The notes below the pieces were generated by a model. It had not been told where the DNA came from, made no database searches, and saw only the letters and a program-made list of their open reading frames with translations. This document shows, piece after piece, positions 14,901 through 20,476 of a stretch of DNA of 20,476 bases (positions are counted from its first letter, which is position 1; each line of letters begins with the position of its first letter). Source of the DNA: Bacillota bacterium (lineage in GTDB: Bacteria; Bacillota_G; SHA-98; UBA4971). The translations under genes and the position numbers were made by a program. The stretch is taken from NCBI GenBank assembly GCA_012512055.1, contig JAAZEW010000165.1, forward strand, positions 1 through 20,476, in the 5' to 3' direction.

Positions 14901-15502
14901 TCGTTATCAAAGAGTTCTATTCTAAGAGGTGTAGGCTGATCCAGGGGGAAAACATCGATGATATCCCCTCTTACGGCATACTGCGCAGGGGATTCCACCA
15001 TGTCTACGCGTTCGTATCCTGTAGAGCTCAGTCTCTCCGTAAATTCGTCTGTTTTGAGCTCATCTCCTACCACCGGCTGAAGCATGGCCCCGGCAAACAC
15101 ATGTAGAGGCATGAGTCTACGTGCCACGGCCTTTGCAGGCACAATGAAGATCTTTCGCACCCTCCGGGCAAGAGCGGACATAACCGCTATGCGCTGGGAA
15201 AGCACGTCTACACTCTCCCTCGCGTCCTCGTGTGGCCAAATCTCCGGATGCGGGAAAACCATAACCTCGTCCGGGGACAAGAAGGTCGCCAGGTCCTGCT
15301 CGAGTTTTTCCGCGCGCTGAGGATTGTAGGTGATCAGTATGAACGGCCGCGCGGCTGTGCTGCGATACAATGCTGCAATCAGGTAGGATTTTGTGGCTCC
15401 TGAAAGCCCCAGGATTACCTCTCGCGCTTTGTCTCTTTCTATTCCACTTAGGATATTGGTGAACTCCCGGGATCTACGGATCGTTGATAAATAACTGTTC
15501 AA
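11930..15502 (-). CDS. mfd: Transcription-repair coupling factor Mfd
   Basis: 1190-residue ATP-dependent DNA translocase that removes RNA polymerase stalled at lesions and recruits UvrA; the length is normal for the family. In order: UvrB-like N-terminal module (degenerate Walker ILGLSGATKS near residue 30, FPHPEIWPHEDARES, YAVRGDIIDVFP); polymerase-interaction domain near residue 515 (GDYVVHITHGIGNYMG, LYVPTEQIDLLQKYVG); RecG-like translocase with Walker A GDVGYGKTE near 658, IIDEEQRFGV near 758, LTATPIPRTLHMAL, QLRGRVGRSNR; then the C-terminal TRCF domain. It starts at TTG 15500-15502 with GGAGG 8 bases upstream. Its promoter overlaps the end of the feoA-like gene. In Bacillus pth and fin precede mfd; here they are replaced by iron genes. 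Confidence 0.98.
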   Translation of the reverse strand: MNSYLSTIRRSREFTNILSGIERDKAREVILGLSGATKSYLIAALYRSTAARPFILITYNPQRAEKLEQDLATFLSPDEVMVFPHPEIWPHEDARESVDVLSQRIAVMSALARRVRKIFIVPAKAVARRLMPLHVFAGAMLQPVVGDELKTDEFTERLSSTGYERVDMVESPAQYAVRGDIIDVFPLDQPTPLRIELFDNEIDSIRQFDLETQRSLAQLRRVVIAPAKEFFIADDARVVGISAIESRLALQTRRLRDLDLEDRAAFLEERISKGLERLKEGLLFDAEEQFAPVIYPRCETILDYASMPLVIVDEPSRIRESLLAFEAEVREAYTSFIENGVVLPDEAGIFGSVQETFAGIDKEQRLELVLLARGMDLRESSHVRSFAATSASSYHGRLELLTRDIKTWRTKGYCVVVHVSTEDRAGRFVEVMAEHGIEAVYVPSLTDQVKPGNVIVTVGTLESGFELPSLRLVTLTDLELYGAEKRRRRFAPVTTGKGRLSVFTDLKPGDYVVHITHGIGNYMGATTLEAAGTRRDYLMIRYAGEDKLYVPTEQIDLLQKYVGPEDSPPRLYKLGGAEWNKLKAKVKESVQDMAQGLLQLYAARESMKGHSFSPDTPWQREFEEAFPYEETPDQLKVVEEVKADMERPRPMDRIVCGDVGYGKTEVAIRAAFKAVMDSKQVAVLVPTTILTQQHFATFKERFSGYPVNIAALSRFQSTSQQRNILKRLRDGMVDIVIGTHRLLQPDVKFRDLGLLIIDEEQRFGVAHKEMLKEMKKTVDAMTLTATPIPRTLHMALVGVRDMSVIETPPEDRYPVRTYVMENNDAVIREAILRELARGGQVYFVHNRVQTIDAMAAALGRSVPDARIAVAHGQMAEDRLEEIMLRFLDRDFDVLVSTTIIESGLDIPNVNTLIVTDSDYLGLSQLYQLRGRVGRSNRVAYAYFMYRKDSILTEVAEKRLSAIHEFTDFGSGFKIAMRDMEIRGAGNLLGPEQHGHIAAVGFELYSRLVEEAVRELKGVEKEEERHEPFIDLPVSAFIGDDYVSDPRQKIDLYRKINAATTLEDLDDLEEEFQDRFGELPEPSRNLLSIARIKALARGMKVASITTERDSVVIRLLPSAQVSQDRIMEVVRSNRGRMVANFGKSPSVRIRRAGMVDEALLGLIENTLSIAGSRAPADRFRRSWADAAMQPR

Positions 15503-15584
15503 ACCTCACGCCTCCGATGTACGATGTAAGCTACTCACCCCAGATGCAATGAAGGGATTAAATACGTAAAGCGTAAAGCCGCAC

Positions 15585-15701
15585 AAGGCTACGCAAAGCA
15601 GCGCAACGCGGCGCTTGCCACGCCCAGCACCGGCAGCCCAGAACCACTGGAACCGGGCGAAGCAGACTAAGGCTACGCAAAGCCGAAAAGGGCTTCAGCC
15701 C
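15585..15701 (-). repeat. GC-rich mfd leader with 14-bp repeats and hairpins
   Basis: AAGGCTACGCAAAG occurs at 15585-15598 and 15669-15682. The second copy can fold as GGCT/AGCC on its own. A GGGC-TTCA-GCCC stem (15690-15701) is followed on the minus strand by TTTT and lies just after the mfd promoter, like a weak early terminator or attenuator. The whole leader 15503-15727 holds no gene. Confidence 0.45.
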
Positions 15702-15727
15702 GAAACGCGCCGTCTAAAGCCCAATTC

Positions 15728-15757
15728 ATTATATTCTCACCTTGAAAAGCGAGTCAA
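15728..15757 (-). promoter_or_regulatory. Sigma-A promoter of mfd
   Basis: TTGACT (15752-15757) and a perfect TATAAT (15728-15733) have an 18-base spacer on the minus strand. The -35 box overlaps the last codons of the feoA-like gene. The message would carry a leader of about 215 bases. Confidence 0.75.
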
Positions 15758-16086
15758 GTTGAATACGGAATGGATTTCAATGGACTTTCACGGATTCTAT
15801 ATACTCTGATTTCACCGGCAACTCCATGGTCAACTGCGACTCTCGTGTTTTCAACTTCAAAAACCACAACCGGAGAGGTGAACTCCACCTTTAGTGTACT
15901 CCCGGGGATCACTGCCATGGCCAGGAGTTTCTGAAGGACACTCCTGCCGACTCTTTGTATATCCACTACTTCTCCTGCTTCACCGGGCTTCAACTGAGAT
16001 AGAGCCACAACTTCTCTGTCCTTATTATACCTGTCACTTGCCGTCCCATACCTTGTCCGCGATATCCTCCGTCCCTTCTCAAACAT
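15754..16086 (-). CDS. feoA: FeoA-like ferrous iron transport protein with N-terminal extension
   Basis: 110-residue protein whose last 80 residues form a FeoA (SH3-like) domain: LSQLKPGEAGEVVDI, LLAMAVIPGSTLKV, VVVFEVENTRVAVDHGVAGEI. FeoA is a cytosolic partner of FeoB. The first 30 residues (MFEKGRRISRTRYGTASDRY) are basic and not part of the usual 75-residue FeoA. The ATG at 16084-16086 overlaps the stop of the FeoB membrane gene as TAATG, so translation is coupled. The frame is open to 16254 inside feoB, but that part is a shadow. Its place after, not before, the feoB parts is uncommon. The domain is also found at the C-terminus of DtxR-type regulators, but no DNA-binding part is present here. 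Confidence 0.85.
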   Translation of the reverse strand: MFEKGRRISRTRYGTASDRYNKDREVVALSQLKPGEAGEVVDIQRVGRSVLQKLLAMAVIPGSTLKVEFTSPVVVFEVENTRVAVDHGVAGEIRVYRIRESPLKSIPYST

Positions 16087-17492
16087 TACGGCATCAACCC
16101 CAACCAAGTTAAGGATATGTTCAGGGCTGCCCCTGTAATAAATGCAATCACCATTGTGCAGGCTGCTATCACCACTGCTGCAAGCCCTCCCCGCTCCTTC
16201 CACATTATGGCGAACTGAGCAACACAGGGGACAAAGAGGGTAAGAACGACACATGCCACCACAAGCTGAACTCCGTTTAGTCTGCCTAATCTAAATAAAT
16301 CGTATAAGCCGGCTGCTCCATAATCCCTACGTAAGAAACCAAATAGAAAGGCAAAAGCAGCCTCTTCGGGAAGCCCCAGGATAAGGACGGGAATCCGCAA
16401 GTAGCTTATTACCATATTGAGGATCCCTGTGATTCTTCCTGCCCATACGAGAATGCTGGTTGCTATGAATACCGGAATAATCTCCGCAAAGTACCACTTC
16501 ATGCGAACCATGGTCTTAGTGAGGACATTGGAGATGACCGGCATCCTAAGAGGAGGGACCTCCGTCACAAAAACTGCTCTCTCTCCGGGAATTAGCTTCT
16601 TTGCAGCAATCCCTGACAACATGAAAACAGCCGAGATAGACATCACCCAGATCGTTAATGCAAGCGGCCTTTGGGAAAGCATGCCCACGATCACGCCGAG
16701 TTGCCCGGAGCAGGGCACAGCGAGGGCCAGAAGAAACGTGGTAATTACCTTTTCACGATGGGATTCCAGCGTCCTCGTAACCAGTGTAGCCATGGTATCA
16801 CACCCCAGTCCCAGGGAAAGCGGGATTACGGCGCGCCCGGTCAACCCGACGATTTTCAGCGCCCTGTCCGCCAGGAGTGACAGTCTGGGCAGATAACCGG
16901 TGTCCTCAAGCACGGAGAATACTATGAAAAAAGTGCCCACAATAGGCAGGACCATTGCTATTGCGTAGCGCAATCCTAAAGTGATTATTCCGTACTCGCC
17001 TACAATTAACTCTCTTAGGCTTGCGCTGCCAATGCACTTATTCACAACCGATGCAGCCAAAGGGTTTACGAAATCCCGGAACACCCTAAGTTCCAGGAAA
17101 TTCACGGCTGTACCGGCGCCAAAACCTCCCACGAATTTGTATAATCCATAGTACAGTACGAGTAAAAGAATAGGAATGCCTGTAACCGGCCATATGGTTA
17201 TGTAGTCCAGAATCCTGAAAAAGGTGTTTTGCCGCCTCGGAGACGAGCGAGCAGTGCGGTCCGCTATCATGTGTGCCCGGCTCTGTCTGTTCAATCCGAT
17301 AACGTACGAAAGTGGAAGCTCGTAACACTTCTCCGTTGCGTCGATAATACGACAAATGCTCATGTAGTCCCTGCGGTTTTCATGTCTCATAACAAGTGCA
17401 TGAGTGTCAGTATCGCCTGATAATAGAAGAAGGGCTATTGCCCTCGGGGAAAGCCGGTAGTCTCCTTTGAGTTGAATGGCTATTTCATGCAC
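16086..17492 (-). CDS. feoB: FeoB ferrous iron transporter, separate membrane (Gate) subunit
   Basis: 468-residue membrane part of FeoB, encoded apart from its GTPase. It starts with the helical spacer domain (SPRAIALLLLSGDTD near residue 18), followed by two Gate/nucleoside-recognition repeats. The first Gate cysteine lies in LGLGCDTMATLVTRTLES, the second conserved one in LAVPCSGQLGV. Later family motifs LPEEAAFAFLFGFLRRDYG and FVPCVAQFAIMWKERGG are present. I chose GTG 17490-17492, since CTGGAG ends 6 bases upstream and the start overlaps the GTPase stop by 8 bases. An ATG at 17550-17552 in the same frame would add 20 residues and a 68-base overlap. Removing one base from the AAAAA run at about 17514-17518 would fuse the two ORFs, so a frameshift cannot be excluded. 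Confidence 0.9.
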   Translation of the reverse strand: MHEIAIQLKGDYRLSPRAIALLLLSGDTDTHALVMRHENRRDYMSICRIIDATEKCYELPLSYVIGLNRQSRAHMIADRTARSSPRRQNTFFRILDYITIWPVTGIPILLLVLYYGLYKFVGGFGAGTAVNFLELRVFRDFVNPLAASVVNKCIGSASLRELIVGEYGIITLGLRYAIAMVLPIVGTFFIVFSVLEDTGYLPRLSLLADRALKIVGLTGRAVIPLSLGLGCDTMATLVTRTLESHREKVITTFLLALAVPCSGQLGVIVGMLSQRPLALTIWVMSISAVFMLSGIAAKKLIPGERAVFVTEVPPLRMPVISNVLTKTMVRMKWYFAEIIPVFIATSILVWAGRITGILNMVISYLRIPVLILGLPEEAAFAFLFGFLRRDYGAAGLYDLFRLGRLNGVQLVVACVVLTLFVPCVAQFAIMWKERGGLAAVVIAACTMVIAFITGAALNISLTWLGLMP

Positions 17493-18036
17493 CGCAATCT
17501 CCAGCCGATCTTTGCCTGCTTTTTGGCTGTGGGATATGTAGATCCGAGACATAGTGAGCCACCCTGCCCTTTAGCTCGCCTAAGCCCCGGCCCTTGGCAA
17601 GAGCCGTCCCTACCACAGGGATCCCGAGGGCTCTTTCGAGGCCGAGGATGTCTATACTCATCCCTATGCGGGCGGCTTCGTCCAGTATGTTCACATCAAG
17701 CATTAAAGGAAGGCCTGCTTCAAGCAACTGCAGCGTGAATGGGAGCATTCTCCTGAGACAACGGGCGTCAACCACGTGCAGCACTATATCAAAGTCCTCA
17801 TTTAGGAGGAGCAAGAGGGTGACTCGCTCATCCTCGGTGAGAGGCAGAAGTGAATATGCACCCGGTGTGTCCACTATGTCAAACTCGATCCCGCAGATGT
17901 TCGCATGTCCCCACATGACTTCCACAGTTGTCCCCGGATAGTTGGACACTGTGGCGTATGTCCCTGTCAGAGCGTTGAACAGGACGCTTTTCCCGACGTT
18001 GGGCATTCCGACGATAGCCAGTCTCTTTCGACTCAT
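17485..18036 (-). CDS. feoB: FeoB ferrous iron transporter, separate GTPase subunit
   Basis: 183-residue G domain of FeoB. All nucleotide motifs are intact: G1 GMPNVGKS (residues 10-17), the switch I region SNYPGTTVE, G3 DTPG (56-59), G4 NILD (116-119) and a G5-like GTALAKGRG near 145. The protein ends about where the helical spacer domain of a normal FeoB would begin; that domain is encoded at the start of the next ORF. The ATG 18034-18036 has AAGGGG 9 bases upstream. GTP binding by this domain controls Fe(II) passage through the membrane part. The intact motifs and good start signal suggest a working split protein rather than decay. Upstream lies a 420-base repeat region, then the Fur-family regulator. 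Confidence 0.92.
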   Translation of the reverse strand: MSRKRLAIVGMPNVGKSVLFNALTGTYATVSNYPGTTVEVMWGHANICGIEFDIVDTPGAYSLLPLTEDERVTLLLLLNEDFDIVLHVVDARCLRRMLPFTLQLLEAGLPLMLDVNILDEAARIGMSIDILGLERALGIPVVGTALAKGRGLGELKGRVAHYVSDLHIPQPKSRQRSAGDCGA

Positions 18037-18069
18037 GAAGAGTTACCCCTTCCGGGTTGCATCGGTCAC

Positions 18070-18410
18070 AGGACTGCCTGCCCGGCCTACGGTAGGCGCT
18101 GCATGACGAGTTGCGCCTTCTAAGTTGTGCGCCCTGCCCTCACCGGACTAACGGTCACGCTTACGATAAGCGCTCCGTAACGAACTGCGCCTCCTGCGTT
18201 GGGCGCCCCTCACCGGGTCGACGACCACGCCTATGATAAGCGCTGCGTGATGAATTGTGCCTCCTGCGTTGCGTGCCCCTCACCCCACCGGGTCGACGGT
18301 CAGACTGATGGCAAATGCTGCACAGGATGTTATCGCTTCTGCATTGCACGTTCACTGCAGAGCTGACCGCCGCGCTGACGATGAACGCTGCACGGGGAGG
18401 GATCACTTAA
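18070..18410. repeat. Degenerate tandem repeat of about 70 bp between feoB and fur
   Basis: Units at about 18070-18143, 18144-18213, 18214-18288, 18289-18360 and a partial one from 18361. Units two and three are closest, sharing ACGATAAGCGCT/ATGATAAGCGCT blocks and GCCTCCTGCGTTG. Units one to three can each form a GCGC stem about 13-16 bases apart (18096-18116, 18170-18190, 18240-18260 with a G-U in the third). No convincing ORF or promoter is seen in this 420-base gap. Confidence 0.75.
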
Positions 18411-18458
18411 GGTGCCTGCAAGTCATAGTAGTATATTCGGCAGGAACCTCATCAGCGC

Positions 18459-18956
18459 TCACTCCGCATCAGGCTTAGCCGGATCGCCGGGGTGATCCCC
18501 TGAGTTCTCCTGTTTTTGTTTTTCCAGACAGGCCTTGCAATAGCCATAAATGGCCAAGGAATGATCGACAATGGAGAAGCCTGTGTTACGTGAGACAGCA
18601 GCCTCAATGTCTTCAAGTAAGTCCTCATTGAACTCTAAGATCCTGGCGCATCCTAAACAGATGATGTGATGATGATAGTGTTTGTGGTAACCGGGGTTGA
18701 ATTCGTAGAGGCCTCTGTCTTCGCTGAACTGGAGCCTATTGATGATTCCTAAGGTCTCAAAAATCTCGAGGGTACGGTACACAGTGGCTATACCGATTTC
18801 AGGGTATGCTTCTTTTGCCTTACGATATATCTCGTCAGCAGTCAAGTGCGCATCCTGACATTCCATGATAACGTGGAGTATTGCCTCACGCTGGGGTGTG
18901 AAACGATAGTCTTTCCCCGCCAGAAGCTCCTTGATGTGAGAAAGCTGCTCAGACAC
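18459..18956 (-). CDS. Fur-family metal-dependent transcription regulator
   Basis: 165-residue Fur-superfamily repressor (Fur, PerR or Zur subtype not resolved). It has a winged-helix N-terminus (YRFTPQREAILHVI, LTADEIYRKAKE, GIATVYRTLEIFETLGII), then the hinge (GLYEFNPG), and a dimerisation domain with the HKHYHHHIICLGC metal site and YGYCKACLEK. Both CxxC pairs of the structural zinc site are present. The C-terminal tail is charged. I chose GTG 18954-18956, with GGAAGGGGG 9 bases upstream, because it gives the usual family length. The frame is open upstream to 19049 with a second good start (see findings). It lies upstream of the feo genes on the same strand, which suggests control of iron uptake. 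Confidence 0.92.
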   Translation of the reverse strand: MSEQLSHIKELLAGKDYRFTPQREAILHVIMECQDAHLTADEIYRKAKEAYPEIGIATVYRTLEIFETLGIINRLQFSEDRGLYEFNPGYHKHYHHHIICLGCARILEFNEDLLEDIEAAVSRNTGFSIVDHSLAIYGYCKACLEKQKQENSGDHPGDPAKPDAE

Positions 18957-19024
18957 CCGCCAATACCCCCTTCCGCTACCCCTCAGGGCACAACCCAGGC
19001 ACTGGAAGGCCTCGCAATCCAAGT

Positions 19025-19043
19025 CCTCCATAATTGGAGGCAC
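19025..19043 (-). promoter_or_regulatory. Alternative upstream start and palindrome of the fur frame
   Basis: AAGGAG lies 9 bases before a GTG at 19041-19043 that is in frame with the Fur gene, and a perfect repeat CCTCCA-ATTA-TGGAGG follows at once. Use of this start would add 29 residues with three cysteines (CEAFQCLGC). It could be the true start, a dual start or a leader element. Confidence 0.4.
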
Positions 19044-19074
19044 CTTCAAATACTCCTTGAGGCACCCAAAATGT

Positions 19075-19212
19075 TAGGCCATTATGATGGGCAGCGTCTA
19101 CATGGCCGGCCGTCTACATTACGAAGCGCCTGCAACGCTAAGCCATTGCAATGGGTAGCGCCCACGTTGCCAGCCATCTACATTAGGAAGCGCTAGGAAG
19201 CGCCTGGAATGC
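19075..19212. repeat. Two-copy 64-bp tandem repeat between fur and speE
   Basis: Unit one (19075-19138) and unit two (from 19139) align base for base with scattered changes, sharing GCCATT, ATGGG, AGCG, GCC and TCTACATTA blocks. Unit two carries an extra internal 10-bp duplication of AGGAAGCGC(T/C). No ORF is evident, and the unit differs from the 70-bp repeats next to feoB. Confidence 0.7.
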
Positions 19213-19231
19213 GAAGCATCTGTCATAAGAA

Positions 19232-20056
19232 TTAGGCGCCCACTATATCCTTGACCAGCCTTGGCAACGCAAACGAAGCCTTATGAAGCTCCGGTGTATA
19301 GAATCTGGTCTCCAGATCCAACCTACGCACGCATTCAACAGGATCATATTCCTTTGACGCCAAAGTAAAGGTCCAAAGCGCTCCGGGATATGTAGGCATG
19401 ACCGTAACATATGTCTTAACTATCGGAAATATCCCTTTCAAGGTCTTGGATACTCTGGCTAGTAAGTCTCGGTAGTAGAATGGGGACTCCGTCTGAGCCA
19501 CAAATATCCCGTCGTCTTTCAACGAGCTGTATACTCCCTGGTAAAACTCTTCGCTGAACAATACGATTCCCGGCCCGACAGGGTCTGTGGAATCACACAG
19601 AATGACGTCATATTCGCCTGGATGAGTGTTAACATGCAGGAAGCCGTCTCCTATCACTACGCGACACCTGGGATCATCCAGTCTGCATGAGGTGTTCGGA
19701 AGGTACTTCTTGGCAGCCTCAATTACTCTCTCGTCGATTTCAGCAAGGACTGCTTCCTTTACTGAATCATGCTTGAGGATTTCGCGGATACTGCCTCCGT
19801 CGCCTCCACCGACCACCAGGACTTTCTCAGGTAATGGGTGGGTGCACAGTGGCACGTGAGCTATCATCTCGTGATAGATGAATTCGTCCATATCCGAGGT
19901 CTGAATACAATCGTCCAGTACCAGAGCCCTACCTGCATCAACAGTCTCAATCACAGTTAGGTCCTGATATTTGGTCTTTTCTCGGTAAACCGTGCCCGTG
20001 GCTTTTAGGGCAAGTGCCATTCCCGGAGCTTGCTCTTCGATAAACCAAAGTTGCAA
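19232..20056 (-). CDS. speE: Spermidine synthase (polyamine aminopropyltransferase)
   Basis: 274-residue cytoplasmic enzyme that transfers the aminopropyl group of decarboxylated S-adenosylmethionine to putrescine. The N-terminal beta domain (residues 1-50) precedes a Rossmann methyltransferase fold with GGGDGGSIREILKH from residue 83 as cofactor loop, and the catalytic region DSTDPVGPG. DEFIYHEM (57-64) is the conserved substrate segment. I chose TTG 20054-20056, since GGAGG lies 7 bases upstream and the resulting MQLWFIEEQ is the family's normal N-terminus. An ATG 6 bases upstream sits right against the same GGAGG and is too close. It has a consensus promoter. No speD, speB or decarboxylase gene lies in the window, so the source of substrates is elsewhere. 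Confidence 0.96.
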   Translation of the reverse strand: MQLWFIEEQAPGMALALKATGTVYREKTKYQDLTVIETVDAGRALVLDDCIQTSDMDEFIYHEMIAHVPLCTHPLPEKVLVVGGGDGGSIREILKHDSVKEAVLAEIDERVIEAAKKYLPNTSCRLDDPRCRVVIGDGFLHVNTHPGEYDVILCDSTDPVGPGIVLFSEEFYQGVYSSLKDDGIFVAQTESPFYYRDLLARVSKTLKGIFPIVKTYVTVMPTYPGALWTFTLASKEYDPVECVRRLDLETRFYTPELHKASFALPRLVKDIVGA

Positions 20057-20098
20057 TTGCATTCCTCCTGCGATTGTCATATTCCCGTTCGCGCTGTT

Positions 20099-20128
20099 AT
20101 TATAGTCTCAGGGTTCAAAGACTGTCAA
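20099..20128 (-). promoter_or_regulatory. Consensus sigma-A promoter of speE
   Basis: TTGACA (20123-20128) and TATAAT (20099-20104) match consensus exactly, with an 18-base spacer on the minus strand, about 43 bases before the speE start. Confidence 0.88.
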
Positions 20129-20138
20129 CAACGCCCCA

Positions 20139-20188
20139 AATCGGCGCAACTTCCCAAATCGGAGCCGCGAATCGGAGCCCCGAATCGG
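20139..20188. repeat. Short AATCGG repeats upstream of the speE promoter
   Basis: AATCGG occurs at 20139, 20157, 20170 and 20183; the last three are 13 bp apart and share AATCGGAGCC(G/C)CG. They begin 11 bases upstream of the speE -35 box, so they could be regulator sites or just a small tandem duplication. Confidence 0.55.
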
Positions 20189-20215
20189 CCATGAATTCCG
20201 TAAGCACCGTATTTC

Positions 20216-20280
20216 CTGGATAAGTATTCCAGGTGGACTTCTGATTATGCTGCTAAATCAGATGGGAGTCCTTCCCATCT
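20216..20280. other. Three stacked inverted repeats
   Basis: CCTGGA/TCCAGG, then TCTGATT/AATCAGA (20240-20262), then AGATGGGA/TCCCATCT (20260-20280). The last two share three bases, so they compete for pairing at their junction. No T-run follows on either strand. No gene is seen in 20191-20328. Confidence 0.5.
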
Positions 20281-20328
20281 ATAAAAGAGCATATAGGGCC
20301 GCTCACAAGGGGTCTCAATCGAATACAG

Positions 20329-20476
20329 CCCACCTTGAGAGCCACTCAAGGGAATCCGAAGGTCTTTCGGTAATCGAATGGCCCACCCAGTGAACCATCC
20401 AAGCGGATCTGAGGGCTTTTCAGCGATCGGTTGGCCTACCCAGTGAGCCATCCAAGCGGATCTGAAGGTCTTTCGG
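20329..20476. repeat. 53-bp tandem repeat running off the window edge
   Basis: Units at 20329-20381, 20382-20434 and 20435 to the window end. The last two are nearly identical over about 35 bases (ACCCAGTGA, CCATCCAAGCGGATCTGA) and the first is diverged. The period is not a multiple of three, so an open frame crossing it is probably not a repeat protein. The array may continue beyond 20476. Confidence 0.75.

Noticed and set aside
17485..18036. FeoB GTPase ORF as a decayed pseudogene
   Set aside because: All nucleotide-binding motifs are intact and the start signal is strong, so a functional split is more likely than decay.
18161..18406. Small minus-strand ORF in the fur-feoB gap
   Set aside because: It is formed by the degenerate 70-bp repeats, whose spacing varies (70 to 75 bp), so the frame is not kept between units.
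20245..20451. Minus-strand 68-codon open frame over the right-edge repeats
   Set aside because: The repeat period is 53 bp, not a multiple of three, so each unit is read in a different frame. No ribosome binding site or family resemblance is seen.
20329..20476. CRISPR array
   Set aside because: The similarity extends over the whole 53-bp unit with no unique spacers, and there are no cas genes.

Overview
The window reads as a chromosomal segment of an endospore-forming Bacillota (Firmicutes), most likely an uncultured clostridial or Limnochordia-like lineage. The main evidence is the conserved block mfd - spoVT - spoVB - mazG - yabP - yabQ - divIC - S1-domain gene, which belongs to spore formers, together with strong GGAGG-type ribosome binding sites and sigma-A promoters with near-consensus boxes. 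All 19 protein genes and the one tRNA lie on the minus strand, so transcription runs from high to low coordinates. Many starts are GTG or TTG, chosen here by ribosome-binding-site spacing and family N-termini.

Layout in the direction of transcription: (1) 20476-20057, a non-coding edge with a 53-bp tandem repeat, stacked hairpins, short AATCGG repeats and a consensus promoter. (2) 20056-19232, spermidine synthase speE. (3) 18956-15754, an iron block: a Fur-family regulator, a ferrous iron transporter FeoB split into a GTPase ORF and a membrane ORF, and a FeoA-like gene placed last. About 420 bp of degenerate 70-bp repeats separate fur from feoB. (4) 15502-6637, the sporulation and cell-division block: Mfd translocase, SpoVT, SpoVB flippase, MazG, YabP, YabQ, DivIC and an S1-domain protein, closed by a rho-independent terminator. 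The yabO (S4 domain) and hup genes usual in this block are missing. (5) 6491-5738, a DUF501 gene and tRNA-Leu(UAA). (6) 5564-171, an apparent operon murQ - sugar-binding protein - two CUT1 permeases - NamZ (DUF1343). (7) 170-1, a left edge with short direct repeats that may be the end of a mobile element.

The most interesting unit is region 6. It combines a MurNAc-6-phosphate etherase with an exo-N-acetylmuramidase lacking a signal peptide and with ABC sugar permeases, instead of the usual phosphotransferase importer MurP. This suggests ABC import of a MurNAc-containing glycan that is cleaved inside the cell. Such a route would need a MurNAc kinase and an ABC ATPase, neither of which lies in the window. 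Other points of interest are the split FeoB, the cysteine-rich upstream extension of the Fur frame, and several different intergenic tandem-repeat families around fur and speE.
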